Positions 51,411-61,600 of a stretch of 64,000 nt of DNA are shown piece after piece. The position numbers and the translations under genes are program-made. The stretch comes from Luscinia megarhynchos (Eukaryota > Chordata > Aves > Passeriformes > Turdidae). The DNA lies in contig CM067584.1 of assembly GCA_034336665.1 (NCBI GenBank), forward strand, positions 2,852,001 through 2,916,000, in the 5' to 3' direction. A model generated the notes under the pieces. That model had not been told where the DNA came from. It saw only the letters and a program-made list of their open reading frames with translations, and ran no database searches. Each line of letters starts with the position of its first letter. The first letter of the stretch is position 1.

Positions 51411-52435
51411 TGTCTGATTTTGGCCGCCCAGAGCAGCCCCGGCCCGGCTGGGGCAGGCAGGAGTCGCTGCTGGAGCTCTGGGGGTGGCACTGCTGGATTT
51501 GGGAGATGTGACAGTGTCACCCCCAGCCTGGGACGTGTGGCAGGCAGCACCGGGTGGGTGTGGCAGGAATTCTGGCGGGGTGTTGTGGGCAGGGTGTTGT
51601 GGGCAGGGTGTTCCCGGGGTGTTCCCGGGGTGTCCCAGGATGGGAGCTGAGCATTCTGTCCCTCTCACTCCTCCCTCAAGCCGGGATGGCTTTGGTGGCA
51701 TTTCCATCACCCCCTGCAGCTTTCCCGGGGCTCAGCCTCCCCAGGGATCTTCCCTGGCTTTTGTCTTCCCTCCCAGAGAAAAGCAGCAATTCCGGGAGTC
51801 TCAGCCTGTCCTAGATCACACCTCCCCTGATCCCACGGGGCTCTGAGCACATCTCTGCGTTTCCACTTCTCACTCACATGCCTCCACTTTCCCCTCTTTG
51901 TATTTTTTTTCTTTGGTTTTTTTGGTGTTTTTATTTCCCCCTTTGATTTTTTTTTTTCCTAACCACGCCCACCGCTTAGCGAAAAATGCAACATGTTTGG
52001 AGCGAGCTTCTCTTCCCCCCAGTCCGAGGAGTGGGGCCAAAAAATTTGCCTTTTGTCTGTGAGTATTTCTTTGTCCTCCAGGGCCTCCTGTGAGCTCGGT
52101 GAGCCCGTGTTTGGCCCCCGGGGCCACGCACACGTTGTGCCCGGGGCTGCCCGTGCATGTTCGGGCGTGTTGTGCTGACCCAGGCTGGGATCTCACCCAA
52201 GCTCTGCCAGGTTCTAGTCGGGATATTTGGGATGGGAAATGCGGGACCCCGAGCCTGCCACCCTCTGCTCCCATTTCTGGGGGGGGTCAGCAGTGCCCAG
52301 CTCATTGCAGAGGGGGATTTTGTCCCCCCCACCCTCTTCTCCCCCTCCCCAAAATCCTTTTGGATCTTGTGCTTCGTGGTTTCGGGGCTCAAATCCAACC
52401 TCTTAATTCTTGGGGCTGCTGGAATTGCAGCTTCC
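51411..52435 (+). other. Single-copy stretch of the PPP3CC 3' region
   Basis: GC-rich sequence with GGGGTGTTCCCGGGGTGTTC duplications near 51600-51640 and a T-rich run at 51900-51960. No gene recognised. Confidence 0.4.
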
Positions 52436-52439
52436 CAGT

Positions 52440-53000
52440 GTCCCAGCCCTGGAAAAATCTGGATTTTGGTTGTGCTGGCCCTGGAGTTGGTGACCAAGGG
52501 CTGGATTTTGGCCCTGGAGATGGTGGCCAAGGGCTGGATTTTGGTTCTGGACCTGGAGTTGGTGGCCAAGGGCTGAATTTTGCTTGTCCTGCCCCTGGAC
52601 TTGATGGCCAAGGGCTAGATTTTGGTTCTGGCCCTGGAGTTGGTGGCCAAGAGCTGGATTTTGCTTGTCCTGACCCTGAGAGGTGGCCAAGGGCTGAATT
52701 TTCCTTGTCCTGGCCCTGGAGATGTTGGCCAAGGGCTGGATTTTGGTTCTGGCCCTGGAGTTGGTGGCCAAGGGCTGGGTTTTGCTTGTCCTGGCCTTGG
52801 AGATGGTGGCCAAGGGTGGGATTTTTGTCCCACCCTTATCCCTGGGGCTGGTGGAGCTGCACCTTCCCAGCATCCCAGCCCTGGAGAAGGTGGCCACGGG
52901 GCTGATGTTGGTTGTCCTGCCCCAGAGATGGTGGCCAGGAGTTTGATGTTGGTTGTCCTGCCCCAGAGGTGGTGGCCAAGGGCTGGAAGTTGCCCCCTGC
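52440..53000 (+). repeat. Roughly 60-bp array GGCCCTGGAGTTGGTGGCCA
   Basis: About ten units: GCCCTGGAGTTGGTGGCCAA, GGGCTGGATTTTGGTTCTG, optionally CTTGTCCTG. Both strands give repeat-derived frames. Confidence 0.93.
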
Positions 53001-53700
53001 TCCCCTGTTCCCTTTGCAGCAGTGAGGGGCTGAGGAGCAGCAGTGGAGCTCTGGGTGCTAATTACCCCTCAATTAACACCCCCAAGCCAAGATCCCCCCT
53101 CCAACCTCAGAGCAGAACCCCTGCCCCATCCCCACCACATCAAACCAAAAACCAATCCAGAAACGCCCCCAAATTCCCTTTTTCCTCCTTTCCCCCCAGA
53201 TCCAGCCTGGAGCCGCCTTGGCTCCCGCCCTCGTCCCTTCCCCTCCCAGCTGCCACCTGCAGCTTGGACACCCGGGGTTGTGGGGAGCCCCCAGCCCGAG
53301 GGGAGCCCCCCAAATCCAGGGACAGCCCCCACCTCCCCACAGCCTGGGTTTTTTGCATGTTCTAGCAAGGTGCATGTCCAAGGAGGGGAGTCGGCAATGG
53401 GGCGGGGTGCTGGCTTGTGAGGTCAAGCTGAAATTTCGTTTTTTTGGGATTGGGAGAACCCCTGTGGCTGCCTCTGGCACAGATCCCACCTGGCCAGGGG
53501 AGCTGGCAGGGATGCAGATCCCACCAAACCTCGGCCAGGGAGGACCTGAAGCCCTCCAGGGGTGCAGGGATGGTGATTTTAGGGTTCTCAATGCTGAAGG
53601 ATCATACGCCCGTTGCCTGGAGACTGCCTCCTTTTTAACTTTTATTTTTTATTTCTTGCTTTTTTTTTCTTTTTCTTTTTTTCTTTTTTTTTTTTTTTTT
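53001..53700 (+). other. Single-copy stretch before the terminal PPP3CC 3' UTR block
   Basis: C-rich sequence followed by a T-rich run at 53635-53700. No gene recognised. Confidence 0.4.
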
Positions 53701-53928
53701 AGTTCTGTTGAAAGGAGAAAAAAATGGTGACAATGTTATTTATTTGCAGAAATTATTTAATATAATTTCTTTTTTTTGTGAAACAAGGAATGAATTTGTT
53801 AGAACTGTCTCGATGTAAATCGGAGTCATCTTTAAGGAGGAAAAAAAAAAGAAAAAAAAGTTAAAAATTGACACAATCACTGGGCTCCACTGTTGGTTTT
53901 TTGGGGGGTGAAGGGGGTTTTCATGCTG

Positions 53929-53934
53929 AATAAA
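53929..53934 (+). terminator. PPP3CC: Putative PPP3CC polyadenylation signal
   Basis: AATAAA preceded by a 3'-UTR-like A/T-rich block and followed by a G/T-rich stretch (GGGAGGATTTTGAGGGGTTT). It is the first canonical hexamer I find after the PPP3CC stop. Confidence 0.5.
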
Positions 53935-54149
53935 GGGAGGATTTTGAGGGGTTTAGAGCCTCTCTGCAGGGCTGGGGCAGCGTCTCCCATCCGGGCGGGG
54001 CGCGGCTCCCGCTGATGTGGGTCTGAGAGCTCCGGGCTCTGCTCGTCCTTCCCGGGCACGGAGCGCCGTGCCAGCCGGGAGAGCGGCTGTGCCGGCTCGT
54101 GTTCCGCCCTGCGCCTTGGGGTGTTCCCTGCGCGGAGAGAATTCCGGGG

Positions 54150-54940
54150 TCGGGATGGATCCTCATGGTCACAGCCCCAGTGCCGGGCTGCATCCTGCCC
54201 GGGGATCCTCCCTCGTTCCCGGGATGGATCCAAATGGTCACAGCTCCAATTCTGGGCACAATCCTGCCCGGGGATCCTCCCTCGTTCCCGGGGTGGATCC
54301 AAATGGTCACAGCTCCAATTCTGGGCACAATCCTGCCCGGGGATCCTCCCCAGGGATCCTCCCTCCATGCCCGGGGTGGGTCCAGATGGTCACAACCCCA
54401 ATTCTGGGCACAATCCTGCCCAGGGATCCTCCCTCGTTCCTGGGATGGATCCTCATGGTCACAGCCCCAGTGCCAGGTGGATCCTGCCCAGGGATCCTCC
54501 CTCATTCCCAGGAAACATCCAGGTGGTCACCACCCCAATTCTGGGCACAATCCTGCCCGGGGATCCTCCCTCATTCCCGGGGTGGATCCTCATGGTCACA
54601 ACTCCAAGGCCAGGCTGGATCCTGCCCGGGGATCCTCCCCAGGGATCCTCCCTCCATGCCCGGGGTGTGTCCAGATGGTCACAACCCCAATTCTGGGCAC
54701 AATCCTGCCCAGGGATCCTCCCTCATTCCTGGGATGGATCCTCATGGTCACAGCCCCAGTGCCAGGTGGATCCTCCCCAGGGATCCTCCCTCATTCCCAG
54801 GAAATATCCAGGTGGTCACAGCCCCAATTCTGGGCACAATCCTGCCCAGGGATCTCCCTCATTCCTGGATAGATCCAGGTGGTCACAGCCCCAGTGCCGG
54901 GCTGGATCCTGCCCGGGGATCCTCCCTCCATTCCCGGGAA
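54150..54940 (+). repeat. Roughly 60-bp GGATCC-bearing array between PPP3CC and SORBS3
   Basis: About 12 units of 55-75 bp: GGATGGATCCTCATGGTCAC, AGCCCCAGTGCCGGGCTGGA, TCCTGCCCGGGGATCCTCCC, TC(G/A)TTCCCGG. The long plus-strand Pro/Gly/Ser frames (to 453 residues) are products of it. Confidence 0.95.
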
Positions 54941-55365
54941 GCTGCTGTGCCTCCCACCTGAGATCCATCCCCTCTTCCCCGACGACAGCAGAATGTTCAG
55001 GGCGAGCTCTGGAGCGTTATCCCAACCACAGCAGCTTTTCCTTCAGGAATTCAGCGTCCAGCCTCGAGCTGGGCTCGCCGCGTGCTCCCTCCGGGCAGCA
55101 GTCCCGCTCCCAGCCTCCGGATGCGCCCAGGGCACGCCCGGGAGCGGGACACTCTGCCCCCTCCCACCCTGTTCCTGGGTGTTCCCACCAAATCCGGGGA
55201 GCCCCCAGTTCCCAGCACGGCTCCCAGACCCCGCCTCCGGGCACTGGGGGGCTCCCGGCACATCCCTGCCCACGGGAGCATCCCCGGCCGCGCGTTCCCG
55301 GCTGGCATCGCCGCGCTGAGCAAACAGGAAACACTCGCCCTTTGTTAATCCCGGCCGGGCTGCGC
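54941..55365 (+). other. Unique sequence upstream of the SORBS3 promoter
   Basis: GC-rich, no repeats and no gene recognised. It may include proximal regulatory sequence for SORBS3. Confidence 0.4.
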
Positions 55366-55366
55366 G

Positions 55367-55478
55367 TTAAATATTTATCTGTGAGCGGAGGCTGGTGCTG
55401 GGAGCCGCGGGGAGGGAGGCACCGAGGCAGGGCCGGCGCTGGAGGCTCCTGCCGGGCACGGGCGCGCTGCGTGCGGAG
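55367..55478 (+). promoter_or_regulatory. SORBS3: Candidate SORBS3 promoter and non-coding first exon
   Basis: A TATA-like TTAAATATTTAT at 55367-55378 in an otherwise GC-rich region is followed by a GC-rich stretch ending in a strong donor, GCGGAG|GTGAGCG, at 55478. This fits an untranslated exon of about 70 nt starting near 55405. The alternative is a start in the CpG-rich block 57480-57700. Inferred from sequence only. Confidence 0.45.
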
Positions 55479-58000
55479 GTGAGCGGGGGGCTCGGGCACC
55501 CCCTGTGACACAGCAGGTGCTGCGACCTCGCGAGGTGTCACTTGGTGGGCTGGAGGGGACCTGGAGATGGTCACCCCTTGTCAGCAGGGATGGGATCGAG
55601 GGTCCCCTCGCTGGGTTTAACCCTGCTGCCATCCCTGCCCTTGTCACCCTGTGATTTTCCAGCAGGATCAGCCCCTGTCCCCAAGCCGTGTCCTCGCCAC
55701 GGTGTCCCCAGCTGGCACCGAGGAGCTGCTTCATTCCCAAAGCATTGGGGTGGGAGCTGCGTCCCCCTGGGCCGTGACAGAGGGGGGGACACCCGACCCT
55801 GTCCCCGGTGTCCCCGGTGTCCCCGGTGTCCCCGGGAGCGGCACCGCAGCCGGGCCGCGCTCCTGCCATCGCCCCCCCGCCCGCAGCAGCAGCAGGGGCG
55901 GTGGCTTGGTGGGGACCGGGGGGTGGCAGCGGAGCCACCGTCGCCCCGGGAGCTCACGTGGGAGCTCACGGGATGAGGAAGGGCTGGGGCTGCCCCGTTT
56001 TGGGGGTGTCAGCAGTTTAGGGGAGCAGGAAGTGGCCGGCGGGTGAGTGGTGGCTGCGGGGGCTGCCCGAGGGGGTGGGGGGGACACGGGGGTGCGGAGC
56101 AGAGCAGGGGATGCTCCCCATGCCCGGATCCCTTCGGGATGAGGAGGGGATGGAGGGGCGCAGTGGGGAGGGGGCTCTGCTCTGGCTGTGCCCCCACACC
56201 ACGCCTTGGCGGGGAGCACAGACCCCACTCCCCACTTCGGCCCTCACCTCTCAGCATTGCCCTCCTCATCCTCTTCCAAAAATCCCCCCTAAATCCCTTT
56301 CTCCATGGGATGGGGAAGCGGTGGCGCTGGAGGGGCACGAGGGTCTCTCTCACACGGGGGTCCCCAGTGCCCAAATCCCTGGGGATGGAGAGGTTGAGGG
56401 GATGGAGGGAACGGAGGGTCACCGTGGGAAAGCGGGCGGCAGTGGGGATGGGGGCTCTGCTCTCCCCGTGCCCCCCATCCCGGCGCCCGGAGTTCCACGG
56501 GAGCACAGACCCCACTCCCCGCCTCAGTTCCGCACTCCCCTCCCCCTCCTTTCCCGAAAATCCCCCCCAAAATCCGCGTCTCCATCGCTCCGGGGGGCCG
56601 GCGACGCCGGGCTCGCCCCGTTTCGTAAGCGGGGCCGGGTGTGTGCGGGAACGCGTGCGCGGGGCGTGGGATGAGTTCAGCCTCTTGGCGGCGTTCCCTG
56701 GATCCCATCCCTGGAAATGTCACTGGAAACTCTGAATGGGCCGGCCCCGCTCCAGAGCTGGGGGGGCAGCGCACCCCGGGGGGGCCGGGGCACACGGGGA
56801 CCCAGCGCCGGGCAGGACGGCGGCTCCCGACCCTCCCGGGCCGTGTTTTTGGGGGGCTCTGCCCGTCAGCCCCCCCACTTTTCGCTGAGCCCCCCCCCCG
56901 CTGCTTCTCCCGGCAAAGTTCGTGCCGTGGATTTTTCTTCCCCGCCGCTCGCAGCTCCGTCCCGCTCGCCCCGGGGCTCCCCAAAACCCCGGTGCTTTTT
57001 GGGGGTCCCCGTTGGCACCGCCCAGGAGGTAAGAGCTGGCTGGGGGGACCCCCGGGGACAGGTTTTGGGGGACACTCCAACGGAGGAGAAGGATGGGGCC
57101 GAGCCCTGTGTGGGTGCTGCGCTGGGAACGGCGTGGAGGTTTTTGGGGGGATGGGAGCCTGCACCCCATTTTCTGTGCCCCGGGGCACATCCTTCCCTGG
57201 TCCTCAGCTTCCCAGCGGGGGGTAATTAACATTAATTACCGCCTTGGGGCTGCGGTGTGGGGAACAGCCCAGGGGTCGCCAGGCGGATTTGGGGGTCCCA
57301 CACACACAGAGGGCACCGCGCAGGGCTGGCACCCCCCGGGATGCCCCGTTTGAGGCGGGGTCTGCCCGTGGTGGGCACCTGGCGACGGTGGGGACGGCAC
57401 AGGTGTCCCCCAAAGCCGCGGGGCTGCGCTCCCGGTGTCGCGAAGCGCTCCGGGGGTCCCGTCCCCCCCCGCCGCCCCCCGGCCGCTCCGGTGAGTCACA
57501 GCATCGCCCTCCCGGCGGGCGGTGCCGCGCTCGCCGCGCGTTCCCGGCCCCTCGTCCCTCCGTCCCGTCTCCCTCCCTGTTTGCGCTGCAGGGCGGGGAA
57601 ATATTTCTGCCCTGTCGTATTCCCGGCGCTGGCAGCGCTCCCGGGCGGGCGACGCTGCTGCCGCCACGTGCCCGGGCGGGAGGGCACCGCGCCGGGATGC
57701 CGGCATCGCCCCGAGCCGCTCCGGGCGTGCTCTTCCCTCCCTGGGCTGGATCCACCCGTGCCAGGCGCGGGTGGTCTGGATCCCGCATGGAGACCCGTGC
57801 CAGGGCTGGCTCTGAGCAGGAGCAGCTTCGCCCTGAGCTGGGGGCGCTGCCACCCCGCCGTGGTCGCTGTCACCCCACACATGGTGTCCGAATAACGGGG
57901 GGTGGGGCTGCGGGTCCTCCGAGCCCCCAGCTCCCTGGCAAAGCCTGGGGATGCCCAGAGAACGGCGCGGGACGCCCCGTGAGCGCTGCTGTTCCCACAG
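55479..58000 (+). other. SORBS3: Presumed SORBS3 first intron
   Basis: Very GC-rich, with a GTCCCCGGT repeat at 55800-55840 and a possible CpG island at about 57480-57720. Overlapping long frames on both strands are typical of high GC. I do not recognise any protein in them. Confidence 0.4.
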
Positions 58001-58116
58001 GGCACGGGCACCCCGCACCCCCGGCCATGGCGGGCCGGCTCCTGCCCCCCGACACCAGCCCGGCTCTGGGCGCCGAGGGCGCTCCCCACCCTCACCCACC
58101 TGCGCAGGTGACACGG
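58001..58116 (+). CDS. SORBS3: SORBS3 first coding exon (ATG at 58027)
   Basis: The acceptor GCTGTTCCCACAG precedes 58001. The ATG at 58027 (GGCCATGG context) opens MAGRLLPPDTSPALGAEGAP, then HPHPPAQVTR, up to CGG|GTGAGT. The last residues join to VPVIRHRG, matching the TRVPVIR junction of vinexin-alpha. The N-terminal residues do not resemble the human ones I recall, so the start could also lie in an unseen upstream exon. An earlier donor (GCGCAG|GTGACA at 58107) would drop VTR. Confidence 0.65.
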
Positions 58117-58210
58117 GTGAGTGGGGCTGGGGCTGTCACGGGGGTTCGGGGGGGCTGCGCCCTTCCAATCCTCGGCGCTGCCCCCGTGCCAGCCCCTCCC
58201 TGTGCCGCAG

Positions 58211-58316
58211 GTGCCCGTCATCCGCCACCGCGGCTCCAACACGCTCAACTTCCACTTCCATGAGCCGGCGAGCCGCGGCCCTGCCGAGAACGGCCAGGGA
58301 GCTGCCAAGAGCTCAG
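58211..58316 (+). CDS. SORBS3: SORBS3 exon 2
   Basis: 106 nt, phase 0 to phase 1. It encodes VPVIRHRGSNTLNFHFHEPA, then SRGPAENGQGAAKSS. VPVIR.GGSNTLNF.FH is the conserved stretch upstream of the vinexin SoHo region. Confidence 0.93.
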
Positions 58317-58337
58317 GTACAGCCCTGAGCATCCTGG

Positions 58338-58560
58338 GGACGCCCCTGGGGCTTCCCCCGAGCGATTCTTCCCCCGAGCGATGCTCACCTGAGCGATTCT
58401 CTCCTGAGCGATGCTCACCTGAGCGATGCTCACCTGAGCGATGCTCACCTGAGCGATTCTCTCCTGAGCGATGCTCCCCTGAGCGATTCTACCCTGAGCG
58501 ATTCTCCCCTGAGCGATGCTCACCCGAGCGATGCTCACCCGAGCTGTGCTCACCTTGTCC
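58338..58560 (+). repeat. 15-bp array GAGCGATGCTCACCT
   Basis: About 14 units of 15 bp, alternating GATGCTCACCTGAGC and GATTCTCTCCTGAGC. It fills the intron between the exons at 58211 and 58565. Confidence 0.97.
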
Positions 58561-58564
58561 CCAG

Positions 58565-58788
58565 TGAACGACTGGTACCAGACCTGGCCGGCCAAGGAGC
58601 CGAAAGCCCCCAGCCCCCCGGTGCCCGCCCACCCCACACCGACCCCCCGGGCCGCCCCCAGCTGCCCGCGGCCCCCGGGCTGGTCGGCAACCTGGACCAA
58701 GGACAGCAAGCGGCGGGAGCGGCGCTGGGTGAAGTACGACGGCATCGGGCCCGTGGACGAGACGGGGATGCCGCTCGCCTCACGCTCG
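58565..58788 (+). CDS. SORBS3: SORBS3 exon 3: WYQTWP and SATWTKDSKRRERRW
   Basis: 224 nt, phase 1 to phase 0. It encodes VNDWYQTWPAKEPKAPSPPV, a Pro-rich bridge, WSATWTKDSKRRERRWVKYD and GIGPVDETGMPLASRS. This is the first half of the vinexin SoHo region. The Pro-rich bridge is more GC-rich than in mammals. Confidence 0.95.
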
Positions 58789-58858
58789 GTGAGTGGGGGC
58801 GCAGGGCGGGGGTGTCACCCCGCTGTCACCCCCTGACCACCCCAGCGTGTCCCCGCAG

Positions 58859-58922
58859 AGCGTGGACAGCCCCCGGGACTGGTACCGCAGCATGTTCCGG
58901 CAGATCCACCGCAAGCTGCCAG
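58859..58922 (+). CDS. SORBS3: SORBS3 exon 4: SoHo core
   Basis: 64 nt, phase 0 to phase 1, encoding SVDSPRDWYRSMFRQIHRKL P. DWY.(S/R)MFRQIH is the diagnostic SoHo core shared with CAP/ponsin and ArgBP2, known there to bind flotillin at membrane rafts. Confidence 0.96.
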
Positions 58923-58993
58923 GTGAGCGCGGGGCCGCGGGGGCGGCGCAGGGCGAGCTCAGCCCGGCGCCCGCTCAGCTCCTCCATCCTCAG

Positions 58994-59108
58994 AGCCCGA
59001 CTGGGACACCCATTCCTGCCCCAGCACGGCGCCCCCATCGCCCCCCAAGCCGCGGAGGAGGGGGTCGGCCCCAGCCGAGCCCCCCGGAATGCCCAACGGG
59101 ATGGATTG
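58994..59108 (+). CDS. SORBS3: SORBS3 exon 5
   Basis: 115 nt, phase 1 to phase 2, encoding EPDWDTHSCPSTAPPSPPKP, then RRRGSAPAEPPGMPNGMD(W). A Pro/Arg-rich linker after SoHo, poorly conserved. Donor ATTG|GTGAGC. Confidence 0.85.
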
Positions 59109-59178
59109 GTGAGCGTGGCGCAGGGACGGGGGTGCCCGGGGTGGGGCTGCGGTGGCTGAACCCCTCCCGCCCCCACAG

Positions 59179-59254
59179 GACCCGCTGGGGCGCCACCGCC
59201 GAGCCCGGCAGCATTTTTGACTACGAGCCAGGCAAAATCTCACCGCGGGAGCAG
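59179..59254 (+). CDS. SORBS3: SORBS3 exon 6
   Basis: 76 nt, phase 2 to phase 0, encoding (W)TRWGATAEPGSIFDYEPGK, then ISPREQ. Similar in type to the STFNYRPGAFS region of vinexin. Acceptor CGCCCCCACAG, donor CAG|GTAGGC. Confidence 0.85.
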
Positions 59255-59324
59255 GTAGGCAGCTCCTGGCACGCGGGGTGGGCACCGCGGTGGGCACGGA
59301 CTGACTGACCCCTGCCCCTTCCAG

Positions 59325-59366
59325 AGCCCGGCAGCGGCACGGCCCAAGCGCGCTCAGTCCATCGAG
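59325..59366 (+). CDS. SORBS3: SORBS3 exon 7
   Basis: 42 nt, phase 0 on both sides, encoding SPAAARPKRAQSIE. It leads into the next exon (IE-VLLEQELEQLSEELDKD). Very short, so recognised through its splice sites and phase. Confidence 0.85.
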
Positions 59367-59475
59367 GTGAGCTGCGGGCGGCAGCGGGGGCCGGGGGCGG
59401 CAGCGGGGTCCTGGTGCCCCCGGGCAGTGCCAGCCTGGCCCTGTCACAGCCCCGGGCTGCCCGTGCCGTGCGCAG

Positions 59476-59562
59476 GTGCTGCTGGAGCAGGAGCTGGAGC
59501 AGCTCAGCGAGGAGCTGGACAAGGACATGAGGGACATGGAGACCCGCAGGACGCCCCGCCAG
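59476..59562 (+). CDS. SORBS3: SORBS3 exon 8: acidic coiled-coil
   Basis: 87 nt, phase 0. It encodes VLLEQELEQLSEELDKDMRD, then METRRTPRQ. The heptad-like Leu/Glu pattern suggests a short coiled coil. It matches VLLE.EL..LS.ELDKD of vinexin. Confidence 0.93.
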
Positions 59563-59589
59563 GTACCGGGGCCCCTCCCCCTGCCCCTC

Positions 59590-59990
59590 GGTCCCTGCAG
59601 GGCATCCAGCTGTGGGCACATCCAGCTGTGGGCACACCCAGCTGTGGGCACACCCAGCTGTGGGCACATCCAGCTGTGGGCACACCCAGCTGTGTCCACA
59701 TCCAGCTGTGGGCACATCCAGCTGTGAGCTTTTTGCAAGGCTAGGACATGCACACGGTGGGGTGCACAGCTGGAGGCGTGCGTGGCCGGGTGCGTGCACA
59801 TCTGGATGGATGCTTGGGTGGGTGCATGCACATCTGGGTGCCCGCACAACTGGATGTGTGTGTGGCTGGATCCCTGCACATCTGGATGCCTGCCCGGCTG
59901 GGTGAGCGCACAGCCAGCTGCCTGCACATCTGGATGCGTGCACAGCTCGGTGCCTGCCTGTCTGGCTCCGCGCACATCTGGACCCCGTTG
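59590..59990 (+). repeat. CCAGCTGTGGGCACA array and degenerate CACATCTGGATG array
   Basis: Positions 59605-59725 hold seven or eight units of 16-17 bp of CACATCCAGCTGTGGG. Positions 59740-59990 hold about ten looser units of 20-25 bp with TGCACATCTGGATG. Both lie in the same intron. Confidence 0.93.
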
Positions 59991-60032
59991 AGCGGCCTGG
60001 AGCCGCGGCTGCGGGGCTCTAGGACCCAGCCC

Positions 60033-60056
60033 GTCCGTCCGTCCGTCCGTCCGGCG
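60033..60056 (+). repeat. (GTCC)n tetranucleotide run
   Basis: CCGTCCGTCCGTCCGTCCGT run inside the intron before the exon at 60159. Confidence 0.95.
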
Positions 60057-60158
60057 GTTCATTGGCGCAGCCGAGCTGGACTCCTTCGCTTCCCGCCGAG
60101 ACTCGGCCTCCTGGATGATTAATTTTTCTCTCCCACCCCCTCCCGCTCCTCCCGGCAG

Positions 60159-60214
60159 AGCCCGGCGGCTGCTCCCACCGCTCGCTCCCCTGCTCCGGCC
60201 TCCCCGGCTGCTCG
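60159..60214 (+). CDS. SORBS3: SORBS3 exon 9: Pro/Ala linker
   Basis: 56 nt, phase 0 to phase 2. It encodes SPAAAPTARSPAPASPAA(R). The composition fits the Pro/Ala/Arg-rich linker between the coiled coil and SH3-1. Called from splice signals (CTCCTCCCGGCAG, CG|GTGAGT) and phase fit with both neighbours. Confidence 0.8.
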
Positions 60215-61414
60215 GTGAGTTCAGCGGCCGCTCCCGCCCCCCAGCACCCCAAAATCCCCCTGCCCAGACCCCAGTGAAGGCGAGGGGCGGGACCCCGCTC
60301 TGGGGGCGGCGGGCGGGCTGTCCCTGCAGGGTTGGGAGTCCCCAGGCATCCCCCAAAGATCCCCACGGACCCCCCTGGTCCCCCCAGCGCCCGGCACGGG
60401 TGGGAGCGGCGCCGGGACCGCTGCCCGCTGGGTGTGACCGGCCCGAGCGGGGCTGACCCTTCCCCCGTCCCTGCCGCGGGGACACCGCGTCCCGGCGCTT
60501 GGCTCCGTCCCAGGGGAGGTGACGGCGCTCGGATTCCCATGTCCCCGTGTCCCCACGGGCACAGCGGGGCGACAGCTGTGCCGGAGCACCCCGGGATGGG
60601 CTGGGGACCCCGGGGTGGGCTGGGGACCCCGGGCTGCCCCACAGACCCCTCTGTGCCCCGGCAGCGGCAGGAACACAAACACACAAACAAACAAACAGAC
60701 AAACAAACAGACAGACAGACAAACAAGCGCCTCCTCCTGTACCGACCGTAACTCCCAGGGGCGCACAGGGAGGGGGTGGCTCCCCCCTCCCCAACCCCTC
60801 CTCGGGCTCGGGGGGCGCATTTGGGCTCTTTAAGCGCCCCCCGGAGCGGGGTTGTTCATTAGCCAGCCCGCCCCTGCTCCGCGCTTCCTGCTCGGCGGCA
60901 GCGGGGCCGCGCTGCCGGAAAACTTTGGACCTGTCGCGCTTGGCTGCCTCTGGATGAGACCCTGGGGGTGAAGGGAGCAGACCCGGGGGTCCTGGTCCTG
61001 GGGGACCCCAGAGTCCTCACATTGGGGTACACAGTGGTTCTGGTCCGTGGGATCGCGGAGTTCTGGTGCTGGGGGTCCCCAGTATGAAATCCTGGTCCTG
61101 CAGGACCCCGAATTCCTGGTCCGTGGAACTCAGGGGTTCTGGGGGACCCCAGTGTCCTGGCTCATGGAATTGAGGGATCCTGATCCTGCAGGACCCCGAA
61201 TTCCTGGTCCGTGGAACCCAAGGTCCTGGTCCATGGGATACAGGAGTCCTGAGGGTCCCTGATGTCCTGGTCCATGAAATTCACAGGACCCCGATATCCT
61301 GGTCTGTGGTCCTGCCCCCCGTCCTGAGAGCAGCAGGGTCAGAGCAGGGAGGGCTCGTGGCAGCAGGGCTGGACACGAGGCTCAGCCCTGCCCTGAGCCA
61401 CTGTCACCCCACAG
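60215..61414 (+). other. SORBS3: SORBS3 intron with candidate internal promoter
   Basis: Contains an (ACAA/ACAG)n run at about 60672-60726, a CpG-rich block at about 60780-60950 with TTTAAGCGCCCCCCGGAGCG, and a degenerate roughly 60-bp array of CCCCGAATTCCTGGTCCGTG at about 60985-61310. The CpG block is a plausible promoter for the short vinexin-beta transcript. Confidence 0.5.
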
Positions 61415-61521
61415 GAGCCCCCGGTCACCCCACCGGCTGTGGAGCCCCCCTGTCACCCCCAGCATGGAGCGGGGTGGGCTGGGGCTGGCCAGTGACTGGA
61501 GCCACGCAGCCCCCGGCAGAG
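61415..61521 (+). CDS. SORBS3: SORBS3 exon 10: linker with possible vinexin-beta start
   Basis: 107 nt, phase 2 to phase 1. It encodes (R)SPRSPHRLWSPPVTPSMERG, then GLGLASDWSHAAPGR(D). The in-frame ATG at 61464 (M-E-R-G-G) lies where vinexin-beta begins in mammals (M-A-D-G-G). Confidence 0.82.
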
Positions 61522-61600
61522 GTGAGCCCCCCTTTAGCCCCCCCGAGCCCCCCAAGGCTGCCATGGGGCACCCCGGCTGGTGACACCCCGCTCTCCACAG

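Larger units (their letters stand above)
48889..53950 (+). other. PPP3CC: Probable PPP3CC 3' UTR, about 5 kb
   Basis: No AATAAA is seen between the stop and 53929-53934, where TGCTGAATAAAGGG ends an A/T-rich, 3'-UTR-like block (53700-53930, including a TTATTTATTT element near 53735). The interval is full of arrays (ATT at 48905-48965; TTTTA composite at 49080-50390; 50935-51410; 52440-53000). A shorter transcript using a non-canonical signal is quite possible, so the extent is inferred. Confidence 0.45.

Noticed and set aside
54121..55482. 453-residue plus-strand open frame between PPP3CC and SORBS3
   Set aside because: Pro/Gly/Ser text repeating with the 60-bp array; composition is that of the repeat and there is no family resemblance.
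58959..60794. 611-residue minus-strand open frame opposite SORBS3 exons
   Set aside because: It overlaps well-supported SORBS3 exons and intronic arrays; GC-rich antisense frames stay open by chance, and the Cys/His/Pro repetition reflects the CAGCTGTGGGCACA array.
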